64,000 nucleotides of DNA from Macrotis lagotis (GCF_037893015.1 NC_133666.1:622734148-622798147); one strand, 5' to 3'; positions 12,305 through 25,217 are shown, numbered from the stretch's first letter. Notes: generated by a model not told the origin, from the letters alone. Numbers and translations are program-made.

Positions 12305-13439
12305 GAATGCTGTTGTTCAGGTATTCAATCATGTTCAATGCTTTGTGACTCAATGGTCCACAGTATATCAGGCTCTCCTATCTTCCACTATATCCCAACA
12401 TTGGTCCAAGCTCATGTTCATCGCTTCCATGAGACTATTCATCTTCACCTCTGCTGTCCCCTTCTCCTTTTGCCTTCAATGGTTCCCAATATTAGGGTCT
12501 TTTCCAATGAGCTCTATCTTTTCATAGGATGGTCAAAGTATTTAAGTTTTATATTCAGTATTTGACCCTCCAGTGAATAGTCTGAAATAGTTTCTTTAAA
12601 TATTGACCAATTTGATCTTGCTGTTCAAGGGACTCTCAAAATCTTCTCCAGTTCCACAATTTGGAAGCAACAATTCTCTGATGCCCAACATTCTTTATAG
12701 TTCAACTCTCAGAGCCATACTTTACTATCAGAAAAGCAATCATGGCTTTGATTTTATGGACCTTTGTTGCAAAAGAAGATGTCTTTGCTTTTTAATATAC
12801 TGTCCAGATTTTCCAGTTTTCCTTCAGCAGCAAGTATCATTTAATATCATGACTGCAGTCATTATATGCAGTGATCTTTAAGCCCACAAATATAAAATCT
12901 GACAATGTTTCAATTTCTTCTTCTATTTTCCAGGAAATGAGGGGACTAGTTCCCAAGATTTTAGAGTTTTTTTATGTTTACCTGCAAAGCACTCTTTCAC
13001 TCTTATCAAGAGGATTCTTAATTCTTCTTCATTTTCTGCTATCAGAGGAGTATCATCTACATTATTTCTCCCAGAAATCTTAATTCTGGTTTTTGAATCA
13101 TCTAGCCCAGCATGTCATGTGATGTATTCTGCATATAAGTTGTCTATAAAGTGACAATATACAGGCAGGTTAATACTCTTTTTCCAATCTCAAACCAATT
13201 GGTTGTTCCAGGTTCAGTTCTATTTGTTGTTTCTTGTCCTCCCATACAGGTTCCTGAGGAGATAAGATAATCTGTTACTCCTATTTCTTTGATAACTTGC
13301 CACATTTGTTGATCTACACAATCAAGGATTTTAATGTAGTTAATGAAGCAGAAATAGATTTTCCCCCCCAGAACTCCTTGGCTTTCTCCATAATCCAGAG
13401 AATGATCTAGTTTCTCTACCTCTTCAAAAACCAACCTGC
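12305..13439 (-). mobile_element. RTE/BovB-like LINE fragment, antisense
   Basis: Read on the minus strand, the fragment encodes broken RTE reverse transcriptase: YFCFINYIKILDCVDQQ (13350-13300) fits the RTE/BovB pattern where a D of the active site lies in DCVD, and NWFEIGKRV follows. Further downstream it keeps the BovB-like 3' part ('cacaaagcattgaacatg' near 12345). The plus-strand phrases 'cttctccttttgccttcaat' and 'ctgcatataagttgtctat' match ruminant BovB closely. Both ends are truncated and stops are frequent. Confidence 0.75.
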
Positions 13440-14060
13440 TTGTACAATAATCAAAGACAATTCTAAAAGATTAGTAATGGAAAATACTGCCCGCATCCAG
13501 AGAAGGAACTATGGGATTTAAATATAGACCAAAACTTACTAACTTCAATTTTTAAAAATTGTCTTATTTATAATGTTTTTATGTTTATTGGCTGACCAAA
13601 TTGTTTTACATAATTGTGATGGAATGATGAGCAGGATGCTCTCAGAAAAAAAAATAGATAGGCTTACATGAACTGATGCAAAGTAAAATGAGCAAAACCA
13701 GGAGAATATTATATGCAGTAACAGCAATAACAGCAGTTTGGTGATCAAATGTGAACAACATCTATGAAAAAATACAATGATCTAAAGACAGTTTTGAAGA
13801 ACTTGTGATGAAAATACTTTCTCCAGAGAAAGAACTGATAAGAGACTCCTTGCGGGGTACTTTTTTTTTAACATTCTTTTCTTGGGATTTTTTTGTTTAT
13901 ATTTTCTGTCACCCCATGACTTATAGTGAAATATGTTTTGCATGACATCACATCTATCAAATTGGCTGCCTTCTCAATAATGAGGATGGGGAAGGAGGAA
14001 ATTTGAAAACTGAAAAAAATAGAATGTTAAAAATTTTTTTTTCACATGTGATCTGGGGAA
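13440..14060 (+). mobile_element. L1 3' UTR fragments
   Basis: Two stacked L1 3' ends: 13440-13560 ('catccagagaaggaactatg') and about 13650-14060 ('acatgaactgatgcaaagta'). The second ends in AT-rich sequence. Confidence 0.55.
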
Positions 14061-15955
14061 AATTAAAAAATCAAAAAATTTCAAAAGGATGTTAAAAATA
14101 AATAATATTTTTTAAATTAAGAAAAGTACAGTTTATATTTTTAAAACACCATTATCAATTCTTAACCACCCTTTTATAATTTATGCTGTCTGTGACAACA
14201 AAGTAACAACTAAAACAAAGTTTGTCCTTGTTTCATACTTTTTTCTATAGATCTTCCCCAGCATGCAAAGTGAGGCAGAAACATCAGCTATTTCAACCTA
14301 TGAATGTGAAACTCAAATTTGACAGCATATTTGTCTATGTGTCTTTTCCTCTGTTGCCCCTCTCAGTTCTCTTGAGTCCCAGAAGTTTTCAATTAAGCAC
14401 CTTTGCTGTTTCCTTGGTACTTTATTTCATTACAGCATTTTTAATATATCTTTTTTTTAAAGGTTATATAACTATTTACAAAGGGACATTTTCCATTGAT
14501 TTACCCTCAATACTGAATTCCCTTGGACTTAGAAAAGTTGTTGCGGTTGAATCTTGATGATAGTCATAGGTCCTTATAATAATGCCTTGTCTCATGTGTT
14601 CTAACTTGTTAGGACTCATCATACTATTATGAAACACAGGGAGTGAGATAGATCATTAGGACAGGACACTCTGCATATGAGGAACTGTGTAGCACTCCAT
14701 CAAGCCTGAGGGAAGAGTACAGTATACATCAGAGGCCATTTTTGACCACCCAAAAGTCAGTTGAGACAGAGACTTAGGCTGGTGAACCATGAAATTTCCC
14801 AATGTGGGAGGAGGCTGAAACACATTGAGATCTAACCACCAAGGAAACCACCATCAGAAGGGAGGGAATCAAAATTGAGCAAAAAGGAAAATAAGGGGGA
14901 GATGTAGATTGAAAATACTAAAGATTCCAAGAGGATGTCTCAAATCTCATGTAGTGACTTGAATATAAACAAACAAATAAACAAATGAATAAATAAATAA
15001 ATACATAAATAGGAAAAACAGCAACAACAAAAAGAAATATAGCCTTCACATAAGGCAAATGAGTTCAGACATCTAGGAATAAATACTCCAAAGGAAGGAA
15101 AATGATCCAACACTTAAAGAGATAGAGAACTTTGAGGAGGAAAACATAAAGAAAACATGGAATCACCACATACTATTCCCTAAGTGGTTTAAAAAAGAAC
15201 AGGGTATGAAAGCAGAATTTGTGTCTTGTACAGCAAAAAAAAAAAAAAATGAATAGAATAGATTACTGGAATGTCAACCAAGGAGGATCAACTGAGTACA
15301 TGAGGCTATGTAGAATTAAACATATTACAACTTTGAAGTATTCTTTGAGTTTATTTAGGACCCAATGTAAAGTATTTTCAATGCTGGTGTTAGAGTAGAA
15401 ATTGACTCCTAAATGCAAAGAAGGAAAAAGTATGATTTTTTTGGTCAGTGATTAAATCAATACAGAAAACAATAGTATGAATGACAATCAAGTTAAAGAG
15501 TATGAAGGGAGTATTATGAGCTTGGGAATTGAAACATTCATTGTATAAATATATTCATATTTTTCTTGGAGTCTTTGGAAACAAAAGTTTTGACTTTGTT
15601 ATCTTTTGGGTTGTGTTTTGTCTTTGGTCATTTTTTCCCCTTCTGTTGTTTGCTCATTTCCCTAGTTTATAAACTGATTTTGTCTTTGTCTTTAAATATA
15701 GACCAAAACTTACTAACTTCAATTTTTAAAAATTGGCGGGGGTTCTGCTTTTGGGAGAACATACTATGTCAAGTTTTTGAGGATTTTTGTAGTTGTTTTC
15801 AGAGATACCTCCAGTGACCTGCAAATTTTCCCTTCCATGAATATATAAAGTAGGAATTAGGAGCTTATATAAAGTAGAATTCTGTTTAATAATTTTAGCA
15901 ATGACTCTGATGTTGGCATCATAGATTTAATAGCATAAAAACATCATAGATTTAA
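14060..15955. other. Mostly unassigned sequence
   Basis: There is no convincing gene. It holds an (AAAT)n-like run near 14965-15012, a poly-A near 15235, and a 45-bp exact copy of L1 3' UTR text at 15691-15735. The open frame at 14222-14557 has no recognisable domain. Confidence 0.4.
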
Positions 15956-16250
15956 TAAGTGGAGAGGACTTTAGAAGTCATCTAGTCAAGGAATCACAGT
16001 ATTTGAGACTTGGGAAAGATCTTGATGCCATTTAATACAAGCCACAGTCAAAAGAAATCCCTATTATAACATACTTTGGCAACCAGTCTCTGCTAAAAGT
16101 ACACCAAGGAGGGGGAACTCCACTACTTCTTTTCAACCTCACTCTTTCCAGTTTGAAAAGCTCTAATTATTAGGCATTTTTTCCTGAAATCTAAAGTAGA
16201 ATTTCTTCTTTGCAGTTTCTCCTATTTGGTTCCTGTTTGGTGCCAAACAA
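15955..16250 (-). repeat. Ancient interspersed repeat, CR1/L3-like
   Basis: Phrases such as 'gggaactccactacttc' and 'aaaagctctaattattaggc' resemble the 3' region of old mammalian CR1/L3 LINEs. The strand and family call are tentative. Confidence 0.35.
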
Positions 16251-16257
16251 AAGATAT

Positions 16258-16355
16258 CAAATCAACAAGCGTTTATTAAGTACCTGTGACATGACAGGCA
16301 TTTTTCTGAGAAGGTACAGAGAATGACCAAAAAAAAAGGAGACAACTTGCAAACA
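16258..16355 (-). repeat. L2 3'-end fragment
   Basis: 'gtttattaagtacctgtgac' followed by 'gaaggtacagagaatgacc' is a diverged reverse complement of the L2 3' end. Confidence 0.45.
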
Positions 16356-16365
16356 CCTGCATACA

Positions 16366-16369
<4 letters not shown>

Positions 16370-16461
<92 letters not shown>
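16370..16461. repeat. Compound (TC)n(TA)n microsatellite
   Basis: About 48 bases of uninterrupted TC change directly to about 44 bases of TA. Confidence 0.97.
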
Positions 16462-16463
<2 letters not shown>

Positions 16464-16469
16464 CTTATT

Positions 16470-17355
16470 GTTTATATTATCAGAAAGAAAAAATCTCTTA
16501 GGTGTTTTTTAATAATCATATCCTTAAACAGCCACCTCAGTATCACTGAGCTGGGAATCTCCACCCAAAATTACCCCACCCTCATTTACTGTGAGATCTC
16601 TCATCTGATAACTTCAGTGGTTCTGCTATGCTATTCTTTAGAAGTAAGCAGATCCTTCCTCCAGAGAACTTATTGTTCCCTTCCCTTCTATCAATCAATT
16701 TTGCTACTTAGCTCTAATTGTATAGCTGCTCCTTTTTCTTACCTCATTCCTCTTTGTAACATTTTTCTACTCTCTAATCTCTAAATAAGGGTCAAGTCTC
16801 CCTTCCTTTACTTCAGATCTTTAATTAATTTAATGAAGCATAGTCTCTACATTTTGCAATTGAATAACTGAGGCTCTTGAATAATAAATATGCCTAAAAA
16901 ATCATTTAGTGAGGGAATGAACTCTCCATTTCTGCAGTTGTTCTTGTAGAGACTGAAAACTGACAAGAAAGTATCATATATTCTTGGCCTCATAGTAAGG
17001 CAGCAATGAGTGACTTCTATGGATCCTTCTGATTTTACATGTCTGTGGTGCCACCTGAAACATGATAGACTCACTGATTCCATCAATGCCTAATATTCTT
17101 CTCATTGTACTCATTGGAACTTCCCACCCACCCAAAAAAAAACCCTTTGGGAATCAAATATATATAAGAATAAACTAAAAGGTCACTGCTCTATTCCCTC
17201 TATCTACTTCTCTGTCTTCTGCTGCCCTAACTCCAGACCCTTGGGTTCTGTCTTTCCTCTCCTGCCCTGATCTTTCCCATGATTATCTACTGTCAGTTAT
17301 TTTAGAAAAAGATAGAGAATTTGTCAATGGGAAAATGAAGAACATTGAAGCTGGA
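16470..17355. other. Unassigned sequence upstream of a provirus
   Basis: No gene, RNA or clear repeat is recognised. The short open frame at 16847-17086 shows no family features. Confidence 0.4.
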
Positions 17356-17358
17356 CAA

Positions 17359-17837
17359 TGTTATAAATGGCTCATGAATACTTAGTACACAGTGATTAAA
17401 ATGGCTTCTTATTAAGACATCTTAATAAATGGCACACCTCTCTTAAGTGGAAAGGGCTCCCAAAATCCAGAATTACTAGGTGTAGTATACACTTTGAAAG
17501 GCTTTGTTCCTGTGTCTTAGTGCCAGTCATTGGCTGGGGTCACAATCTAATTTATATAATTCACCCCCATACTTCTCCCCCCCATTATTATTCTAATAAG
17601 AACAGCTATCTCCTTGAACATGCACAAAGGAGAAGGACCTAGACCCTAGTTAACTCAGAGCTAGGTGGAGCAGATCTGACCTAATCTCAGATTTTGATAA
17701 GATTAAGGCTGTCTTTTGTCTTAACTCACATACCTGCCCATAGGCAACAATACAGGTAGGCCCCAGTCTTTGTAATGTAAACTAACAATTCTCCCTTCAC
17801 ATTCTTGTGGAATCTAAACACCTCCAAATTCCTCACA
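17359..17837 (-). repeat. 3' LTR of the minus-strand provirus
   Basis: It starts TGTGAGGAAT at 17837 and ends ...TTTATAACA at 17359, with canonical TG/CA ends. The LTR pair share a long stretch including 'taatgtaaactaacaattct' (plus strand). Confidence 0.85.
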
Positions 17838-17860
17838 ATTCTTCCTTTTCTTTTTTAATA
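17838..17860 (-). other. Polypurine tract of the provirus
   Basis: On the minus strand, AAAAAAGAAAAGGAAGAAT abuts the TGTGAGG start of the 3' LTR, where plus-strand DNA synthesis is primed. Confidence 0.7.
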
Positions 17861-19468
17861 AGAATTTGAGTTCCACACCTTATTAATGATTTCTTTCCTA
17901 AATCACAATCCTTGTAATTGACATGACTATTGACTTTTTCTTCTGTCAAGATTTTTACTTCCTCTTCATCAGACATGGACCCATCCTATTTTCCACTAGA
18001 GCACATGCCAACTTCCTGATGTCTTTTACTACTGGCCTAGATAGATTCAGTTTATCACAAACTCCTTCTTCAACCGATTGTTTAATACAACTCTGTGATG
18101 AATAACCCTCTCTCTTATTTGCATGGCTTAGCCAGTCAGCCAGTCCAGGGCCCTAGTTGTCTAATTGGTTATTATTTCCCCTATAACTTAGAATCTAATC
18201 AGGATATAAATTGGGGATCCGTACTCTAACTCCCATCCTATGCCCAGGTAGCAAGCCCATAAGCCTAGATAACAACTCCCTGACCAGTCCTTGGCAGATG
18301 GGTATATGCAATGGTAATCACAATTTTCTTTACCATAATGGATTCTGATAAGGGATCCAGATACTATCATTACATCTCATATGAGTCTTAGTCCACCAAT
18401 CTCTATAAATTGTACAGTTTAGAATATGTGTATTCTGCTTCTGGACATAAGTCCAGAGATATTTGCTATTCCCCAGGAAAATATCTAATTGGTAGAAACA
18501 ATAGTCACCCTAAACTGACTCAGTCATATGCCATTGGTGTTTCTCTTCTCTGAACCAGAATCCTGTGCCACGATGCTCCTCTGACCAAGAACTGAGAATC
18601 TAAGCTGGATTCAGGGGGACTGGCACCCAAGGCCAATTCTCACACTTCTGTGGACTGCCATAAGTCTAACAGCCACAAAACAAGACTGAGCAACAACTTC
18701 AGTCAGATAAATTCTCCTCCCAACATTACTAATGCCCCATTCTCTAAATCAGAGATAAGACTCTCCCTGGATAAGCTATACAGACTCATGTAGGCTATAA
18801 TCATGCCACCCAATAATCTCAACCTCATTTTTTCTCAATGGAGAATATCTTCACCCTTCCTTTCCTCCTTACCATAAGGAGAAAGGCATAAGTAGGGGTT
18901 TCACACGTACAGAATCATGGGAAAGTTACAGATATCAAAAGGGACAGATAGATGAGAGCTGATGGACATGAATTGGTTCAGTATCTCTCCATCTCTCTTT
19001 TCTCCTACCCTGGAGACATCTGATGATCTTTCAATATCTACTGAATCTGTTCAAAAAAGGTCCTCTCCAACTCAGGTGACTTATTGAACCCTTCTCTTCT
19101 GGTGAAGAAACTGCTTAACATTTTACTCAGATCAAAACACATACTTTCATCACAAGACATTAAGATTCTGGAGCTTATTACAATTTATATTTTGCCTTGA
19201 TCACTGTCATGTTAACACACTTACTTCATTTCAAAATAATAAACTTCTATAATTGTTTCACTACTTGAGTAAACTACATTGAGAATTACAACATTAACTT
19301 AAGCTTGTAGAATATACATTTCTTAACTTTTTGCTCTCATTACAATAATGATTCAAATATCCTTAACCAAAATGAATTTTTTTCCATAATGTACCCAAAT
19401 ATACCATAGATTTTCCTTTTCCTGATGTTTGTATTTGGCTCACATTTCTTTCCTTAAAATAGACCTTA

Positions 19469-19633
19469 GGGGGCAGCTAGGTGGCACAGTGGATGGAGCA
19501 CCAGCCCTGGAGTCAGGAGTACCTGAGATCAAATCGGGCCTCAGACACTTAATAATTACCAAGCTGTGTGGCCTTGGGGAAGCCACTTAACCCTATTTGC
19601 CTTGCAAAAAGCTAAAAACAAAACAAAAAAACC
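19469..19633 (+). repeat. Marsupial SINE inside the provirus
   Basis: Full sense copy. Diverged flanks (tagacctta / cagacctta) suggest the target duplication. Confidence 0.85.
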
Positions 19634-19866
19634 AAACAGACCTTAAAACTATAGATATCCTAAAACTTTCCCAATCTTTTATTCATTCATTCATTTATTT
19701 GTTTGTTTATTTAAGGCAATGGGTGACAGGGATATATAGTTGATGGGGTGACTTTTCAGTATGGCTTGAAGTTGGACCCTTTTGACTTGATTTCCCCAAA
19801 GTGACATTTGGATGATGTCTCATCTGGTAGAATAAATCTGGCCTAAGATATCTGACTACCCACATG

Positions 19867-20386
19867 TGCGGGGGTCCAGCCTCCATGGGGTCTCTGGAAC
19901 CTGACAGGAGGGATAGAGTCGGCGAAAAGAATTGAGTCAACACAAGGGTTAAAGGCAGAAGCAGGTTGACTGACTGTCATCTGCTCAGGTTTATTTTTAT
20001 AGTCTCAGAATTATGTAAGCATCAAGCAAGCAAGCCAAGATCATTTCCTTGGTTACAAAAATTTACAAGTTTCTTTATCAATCATATGGTTAATTTCAGT
20101 TACAAGTTTCATTATCAATCATGTAGTTCGTGTGGTTACAAGTTTCATTAACAATCATATAGTTAATTAGATTTTTTTATCCCTGCTGAGACCGTGATGA
20201 CCTAGTCTGTTGCTGCATTGTATAGTTATTAAAGTGAAACTTTCCTAATTAATAATCTCTGATACAATTTGCTTAATAGAATGCTTCTATGTTTTTGTGC
20301 CGCATATGTAATGTTTTTCTGCACACTCCCTTGACAACCTACAGTGAAGGCAGTTACATTTGTCCACCCATCCGTTGACTCCTTCA
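19867..20386 (-). repeat. LTR of a second retroviral family (3' LTR type)
   Basis: About 520 bp on the minus strand, ending ...GGACCCCCGCA at 19867. Its R/U5 half (19867-20165) matches 52890-53187 in reverse complement, but its U3 half (20170-20386) matches 52672-52880 in the same strand sense. This copy is therefore [U3][R-U5], while the other has its U3 flipped. The TG start at 20386 is inferred. Confidence 0.65.
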
Positions 20387-20561
20387 GTAACCAATTTCCT
20401 TTCAGCCCTTGTTGATAGAAACCACAGTTTCTGTGACTTTTTTATTCTTTCCTAATAAACTAAGGCTGTTAAAGTTCACATATTGGTCACCTATACTAAC
20501 TAATCTTTTACCATCTTTATCATATGTTCCTGTGTATGGAAAAGGCAGGAAAAACTGTTGA

Positions 20562-20900
20562 TTACCCAGGAATGCTACCTAACCCATCTTGTATCTGTTT
20601 TTCCTGTACATATTCTGACGTCTCCTTGGAATTCCCAGTGTTGGGTTTTCCAGAGATTTCATAATGTTGGAACCTTTTGTATGCCTCAGGGAGAGGCAAT
20701 CCTGTTAAATTTGGACAGAGTTCACAATCTGTTTTATTCAAGGAATTTCTCTGGAATCCTTCCTTTATAGTCATTCCACTATTAGGATGAGTAAATTTTG
20801 CAATCAATATTAGTCCTACAAGCCCATTGGCTTCCTTGGCTCCAAGAATACATTGACTTGGTAACACTTCTTTTTTGCTGACCCTCCTGGTATCTGACAT
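20562..20900 (-). pseudogene. Retroviral remnant frame next to an LTR (possible env)
   Basis: A 112-codon open frame directly upstream of the LTR at 20386-19867 on the same strand, with an N-x-T sequon and a Cys pair (CELCPNLTG). Position before a 3' LTR suggests a truncated env end. No diagnostic fusion or membrane motif is visible, so identity is by context only. Confidence 0.3.
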
Positions 20901-21375
20901 AAAAAGAGAAAAATTGATTAAAGTCCCATGATCTAAAATAGTTGTTTTACCTAATTAGAATTTCAAGTGAGTCCAATTCACTAAATTCCAATTATAGTCT
21001 TAATGGGGTTCCAATTAATAACTCCCCTACTTAAAGCTCTGAGAGTCCTTCCTGGGTCCTTGCTAAAAACCAGAAATTCTAACTAATGACTGGCCCTATT
21101 TGCCTCATCTCCTACCTCTTACTTGGGGCCTTTGATCTCCAGACTCACATCTCTTTGTTTGAAATCATATCTGTTCTATCTCTATATAAAGATGTTATAT
21201 CAAATCCCCCTTGACTAGAAAACCCTCCTTCAAGTCTCTTGTATTTTAAAACAAATAAACACCTCTTTTTGGCTAGGAGATTGCCTATCATCCCCTAAAT
21301 TCGCTTATAACAATTAAACTAAATATTGTCACAGAAAAATCTCAAATTATCATTTTTACTACAAAGCAAACAACC

Positions 21376-21378
21376 ACA

Positions 21379-21415
<37 letters not shown>

Positions 21416-21450
21416 CATATATATATGTATATATATATACATACACATGT
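21376..21450. repeat. TA-rich near-palindromic microsatellite
   Basis: Alternating TA with interspersed TATG/CATA steps forms a self-complementary run that could extrude a hairpin. Confidence 0.8.
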
Positions 21451-23575
21451 ATGTGCCCCAAATAGTTCCATTTTACATGTCTAACTGGAAAATTTCTATA
21501 CATTAGAACAAGATGACTTTAAATTTCCCACCATGTGTTATTAATTCCAATGTAACATAACAGTAGTATGACTATCACATAAATTACTAGATTGTACAAA
21601 ACAATCCTTCCATTATTATATTATACATGAACCACAGATCTATCTCAAAAAGGGTCATAACTTTTGGTATTTCCCTTATTACCCCTTAAGGCAATCACAT
21701 GTTAATTCCAGGATTTAATATTTCAGTATTCAAATTGCTTATATGTTCACAAGAGATAATATAATCTCTCTGCAGATACAAAAAAATATCACATAACTGA
21801 CAAATATATTTTACTCATCAATAAGTTACCTTATACAATTGCTATTTGTTCAATCATCAGTCAGACCCCCCCCCCACATCAGTTGAAACCAGATCCTCCA
21901 AGAATCTAATCTCATACATATGATACATTTAAAACCCCAATATAATTCTTATTTGTGTCGTGGTTAATCCAATGGCAAAGGACTAAATCAACAGGTGAAA
22001 CCTCAGTTCATTTAGTTTGTTATCAACTATACAACTAAACTTCCCCAACAGTTTAGCTTGATAAAAGCTTTAGAGTACCTTGTACAGAGAATCCAGCATT
22101 CACATTCCAAAAATTCCATACAACTGTTATCATTATTAGGCTTAACATTAAAACCAATTAGAGCTTTTTCCCCAAAGAAATCAGTAAATATCCCTCATAA
22201 CATAATTATGTATTTTCTTCTTAGTAACACAATACCACTTTCCTTTAACTCAAAGGTGTTACAATAGAGTTTAAAATCTCAAACTACTTTAACAATCTAG
22301 ATTATTTAATTCCTCCCATTCTGTAGAAATTTCATCAGAATGTAACAATACTAATTCCCTTCTTCTAAAAATTCTCAGAATGATTCCAAAACTCTAGTTC
22401 AAAAATGGGTCAACCTTAAAAATGGAGTTAGAGTCAGCACTTTTAGGTCATGTGGCCAGAGCAGAGCCATTTATTAAATATGACTTTCTTTCAATCAATA
22501 TGTCTTCCAATCTCTGGTTTTTATATTTTCTTTCTTTCACATCACCTGTGGCTGGGTCTTTCCCTTTAAGGCTTAAACACTTGAAGTCTTCTGTCTGACT
22601 CCCCCACCACCCCTCTTTTCCCTGGGTGAGGCACTCCACAGCTGAACTCAGTTTAGAGTTCAAGTGTTAGCAGGATGATGGATGGGATCAAAACTGCTAC
22701 AAGTTCAACCTACTACCCCCTTCCCCTAACCCAGGGAGAAACCTGGATCTTTTCTAGTCATAAGAATAAGAAATCTTCCCGCCTATAACTTCTCAATCTT
22801 TCTCTTAAAAGTTTTTCTCTCTTAAAGTCTTCCGGAACTACAGATTTTTCTCTTTAAGAGCCGCCCCCCCCATCTCTCTAACTTCACAAACCAGCACTGG
22901 CCCAGTGTGGGAAGGGCTGAGTTCCCTGAGGGAGATGATGCAGATCTATTTCCCTCTCCCCCATTTTTGGATATTCCTCAGTCTTAATTCCCAGCTCCCA
23001 GTTTAAAACTTAAGTTGAGTCCTCAGACCCAGAAATACATAACCCAGACCATTTGCACAAGACAGAATGTAGAACATATGGACACAAGAAACACACACAT
23101 ACTCTTCAAGGGAACATTCAAACTCACTTATAAACCAAAGTGGATCTAATTGGCTTCCTTCCTTCAGGCTTTGCACTTCTGGCCATGAGGCTCCCTGATC
23201 CCCAAGTCTGCTGACAACCTTCCTCATAGTAGGCTTTAAGATTTTGTAGAAATTCCTGGAGAGGGATTCCCCAAATCCCCTCTCTCTGTCTCTCTTCAAG
23301 AACCCTATTATCGTCTGGCCTCTCCTTCAGGACAGATCTCCTTCCTGGAGGACTTCTCAGCCAGCCAGGGAGGTTCTGGAGATCACCCCTTAACTCGGTT
23401 CTTATCCCCAGACATTTTAATCACTCTTGGCTCCAAACCCCTCATCAGTCTTCCCAGGAATATCTGAGATATTTCTCTTGTAGAGAAAACCAAGAGAGTG
23501 TGCTTGAAATCAAGCCATTTGCATGAATTATTTCCTTGTGTTCTTCCTGGAAAATACTGAAAAGATTTAAATTAT

Positions 23576-23593
23576 ATCCCGGTAGAGTCCCCA
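23576..23593 (-). other. Primer binding site resembling tRNA-Pro
   Basis: The minus-strand 18-mer TGGGGACTCTACCGGGAT matches the classic proline-tRNA primer site of gammaretroviruses at 15 of 18 positions and lies just inside the 5' LTR. Confidence 0.75.
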
Positions 23594-23596
23594 AAT

Positions 23597-24074
23597 TATT
23601 ATAAATAACTCATGAATACTTAGTCCAGAATGATTAAAATGGTTTTTTTATTAAGACATCTTAATAAATGACATACCTCTCTCAAGCAGAGAAGGTCCCC
23701 AAAATCTGGAACTACTAGCTGTTATATCCACTTTAAAAAATTTTGCTCCTGCCCCTTAGTGTCAATCATTAGCTGGGGTCACAACCTAATTGATATAATT
23801 TCCCCACCACCAGCCCTCCTCCCTACTAATGAGCAAGAACAGCTACCTCCTAGAACATGCACAAAGGAAAAGGAAGCAGACTCTAGTAACTCAGAATTAG
23901 GTAGGGCAGACCTGAACTAATTTCAGGTTTTGGTAAGATTGAGGCTAAATCTTTTGTCTTAACTTACATGCCTACCCATAGACAACAGTAGAGGCAGACC
24001 CAGTCTTTGTAATGTAAACTAACAATTCTCCCTTCAAATTCTTGTGGAACCCAAACACCCCCATATTCCTCACA
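23597..24074 (-). repeat. 5' LTR of the minus-strand provirus
   Basis: It begins TGTGAGGAAT (24074 downward) and ends ...TTTATAATA, where the other copy ends in CA. It aligns end to end with 17359-17837. Confidence 0.85.
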
Positions 24075-24079
24075 GGCAA

Positions 24080-25200
24080 ATATCCTGATTTTGAAAAGGG
24101 AGAAAAAGGGAAAGTCTTCAAGTTACAGGCTTATCACAGTTTACTGCCTGGTAAATTCAAGATATGTTATTAAAGAGATAGTTTGTGACTATTTAGGAAA
24201 GGATGTGGAAATGATAGAAATGAGAAAATACAACAAAATTTGTAGAATGCAGTTAATTACTTCTAAATGTTTTCATAAACTAAAAAGGAAAAGAACAGAT
24301 CAATAAAGTGGATAGTCTACTAAAAATCTAGGAAAACAACAAACTGAATATCCCAACTGAAGACCAAAGAAGATATTCTGGAATTCAGAATAAATGCTGA
24401 TAAAATTGAAAGCAAAAAAAAAATAGTTAATGAATAATATTAGTGATAAAGGAGAAACATTAGGGAAATATGTCTGGCCTTTCCTGTAAATATTAAGGAA
24501 CAATTATCTCTGCTTGTCTGGAATTTTCTGTGGGCCTCTGACTTCCTCCCCATTGTTCAGCTTAATCCTCTTCTTCCTTCACCCTTTTGGGTGAAGATGT
24601 ATGCCTGACTCCAGTCATGTCCAGGTGGGTTGCTCCTTGACCCTATTAACCTCCTTAGGAAAATTTATCTGATCAACACAGTATATTGCTTATTATCTTG
24701 CAGTAACCTTTATAAGGAAGGGTTTTTTATTCTTACATTCCTGGGACAGAGACCCTTGTAATTTCTTACCTTATGAACAAATCCCCATTCATTCTTACAG
24801 TCCATCCACCTCCAGCTGACCTCTGGACTCAACTACTCTACATCTTTGGAGAGATCATGCAGCCTCTTTTGCAAGAATTTCACTCTGATAGCTAAGGAAA
24901 AATCCAAACAGAAGACTCTAATCTCCAGCAAGTCAAACTTGAATTAGATTAAGAGTCTCTTTCAACCTTTAGTTCTAACCATTCATCTGGTCATCTAGTC
25001 ATTATCTGGTCCTTTTCCAAGGAAGGTTGGAGAAACATATGCTGAGCCTAATGTCCCTCAGAGAGGGATAGATACCATGTCTGGGTTTTTTAAATATGAA
25101 CTTCTCAGGTATAAGATGGTTTAGGAATCATCAAGTTTAACTGAAAAAAAGATCTAGAGATTTGAGTGGACTGCAAGTTATAGATAAATCACTAATGTTT
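24080..25200. other. Unassigned sequence
   Basis: No gene or clear repeat is recognised. Open frames at 24091-24306 and 24300-24503 have no domain features. Confidence 0.4.
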
Positions 25201-25217
25201 CAGACTAATGTGATCTT

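Larger units (their letters stand above)
17359..24074 (-). mobile_element. Decayed class I-type endogenous retrovirus with paired LTRs
   Basis: Two direct ~479-bp LTRs (23597-24074, 5'; 17359-17837, 3') frame about 5.8 kb of internal sequence on the minus strand. Next to the 5' LTR is an 18-bp primer binding site resembling the proline-tRNA site, and directly before the 3' LTR is a purine tract. Flanking 5-mers gacaa (17354-17358) and ggcaa (24075-24079) could be a target-site duplication with one change. No intact gag, pol or env remains. The minus-strand frames at 22448-22663 and 23003-23299 lie in the leader/gag area but show no recognisable motif. It carries a SINE (19469-19633) and part of another retroviral family (19867-20900). 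The two LTRs differ at many sites, so it is old. Confidence 0.8.

Noticed and set aside
12183..13083. Cluster of plus-strand open frames
   Set aside because: They are shadows of the antisense RTE/BovB-like fragment.
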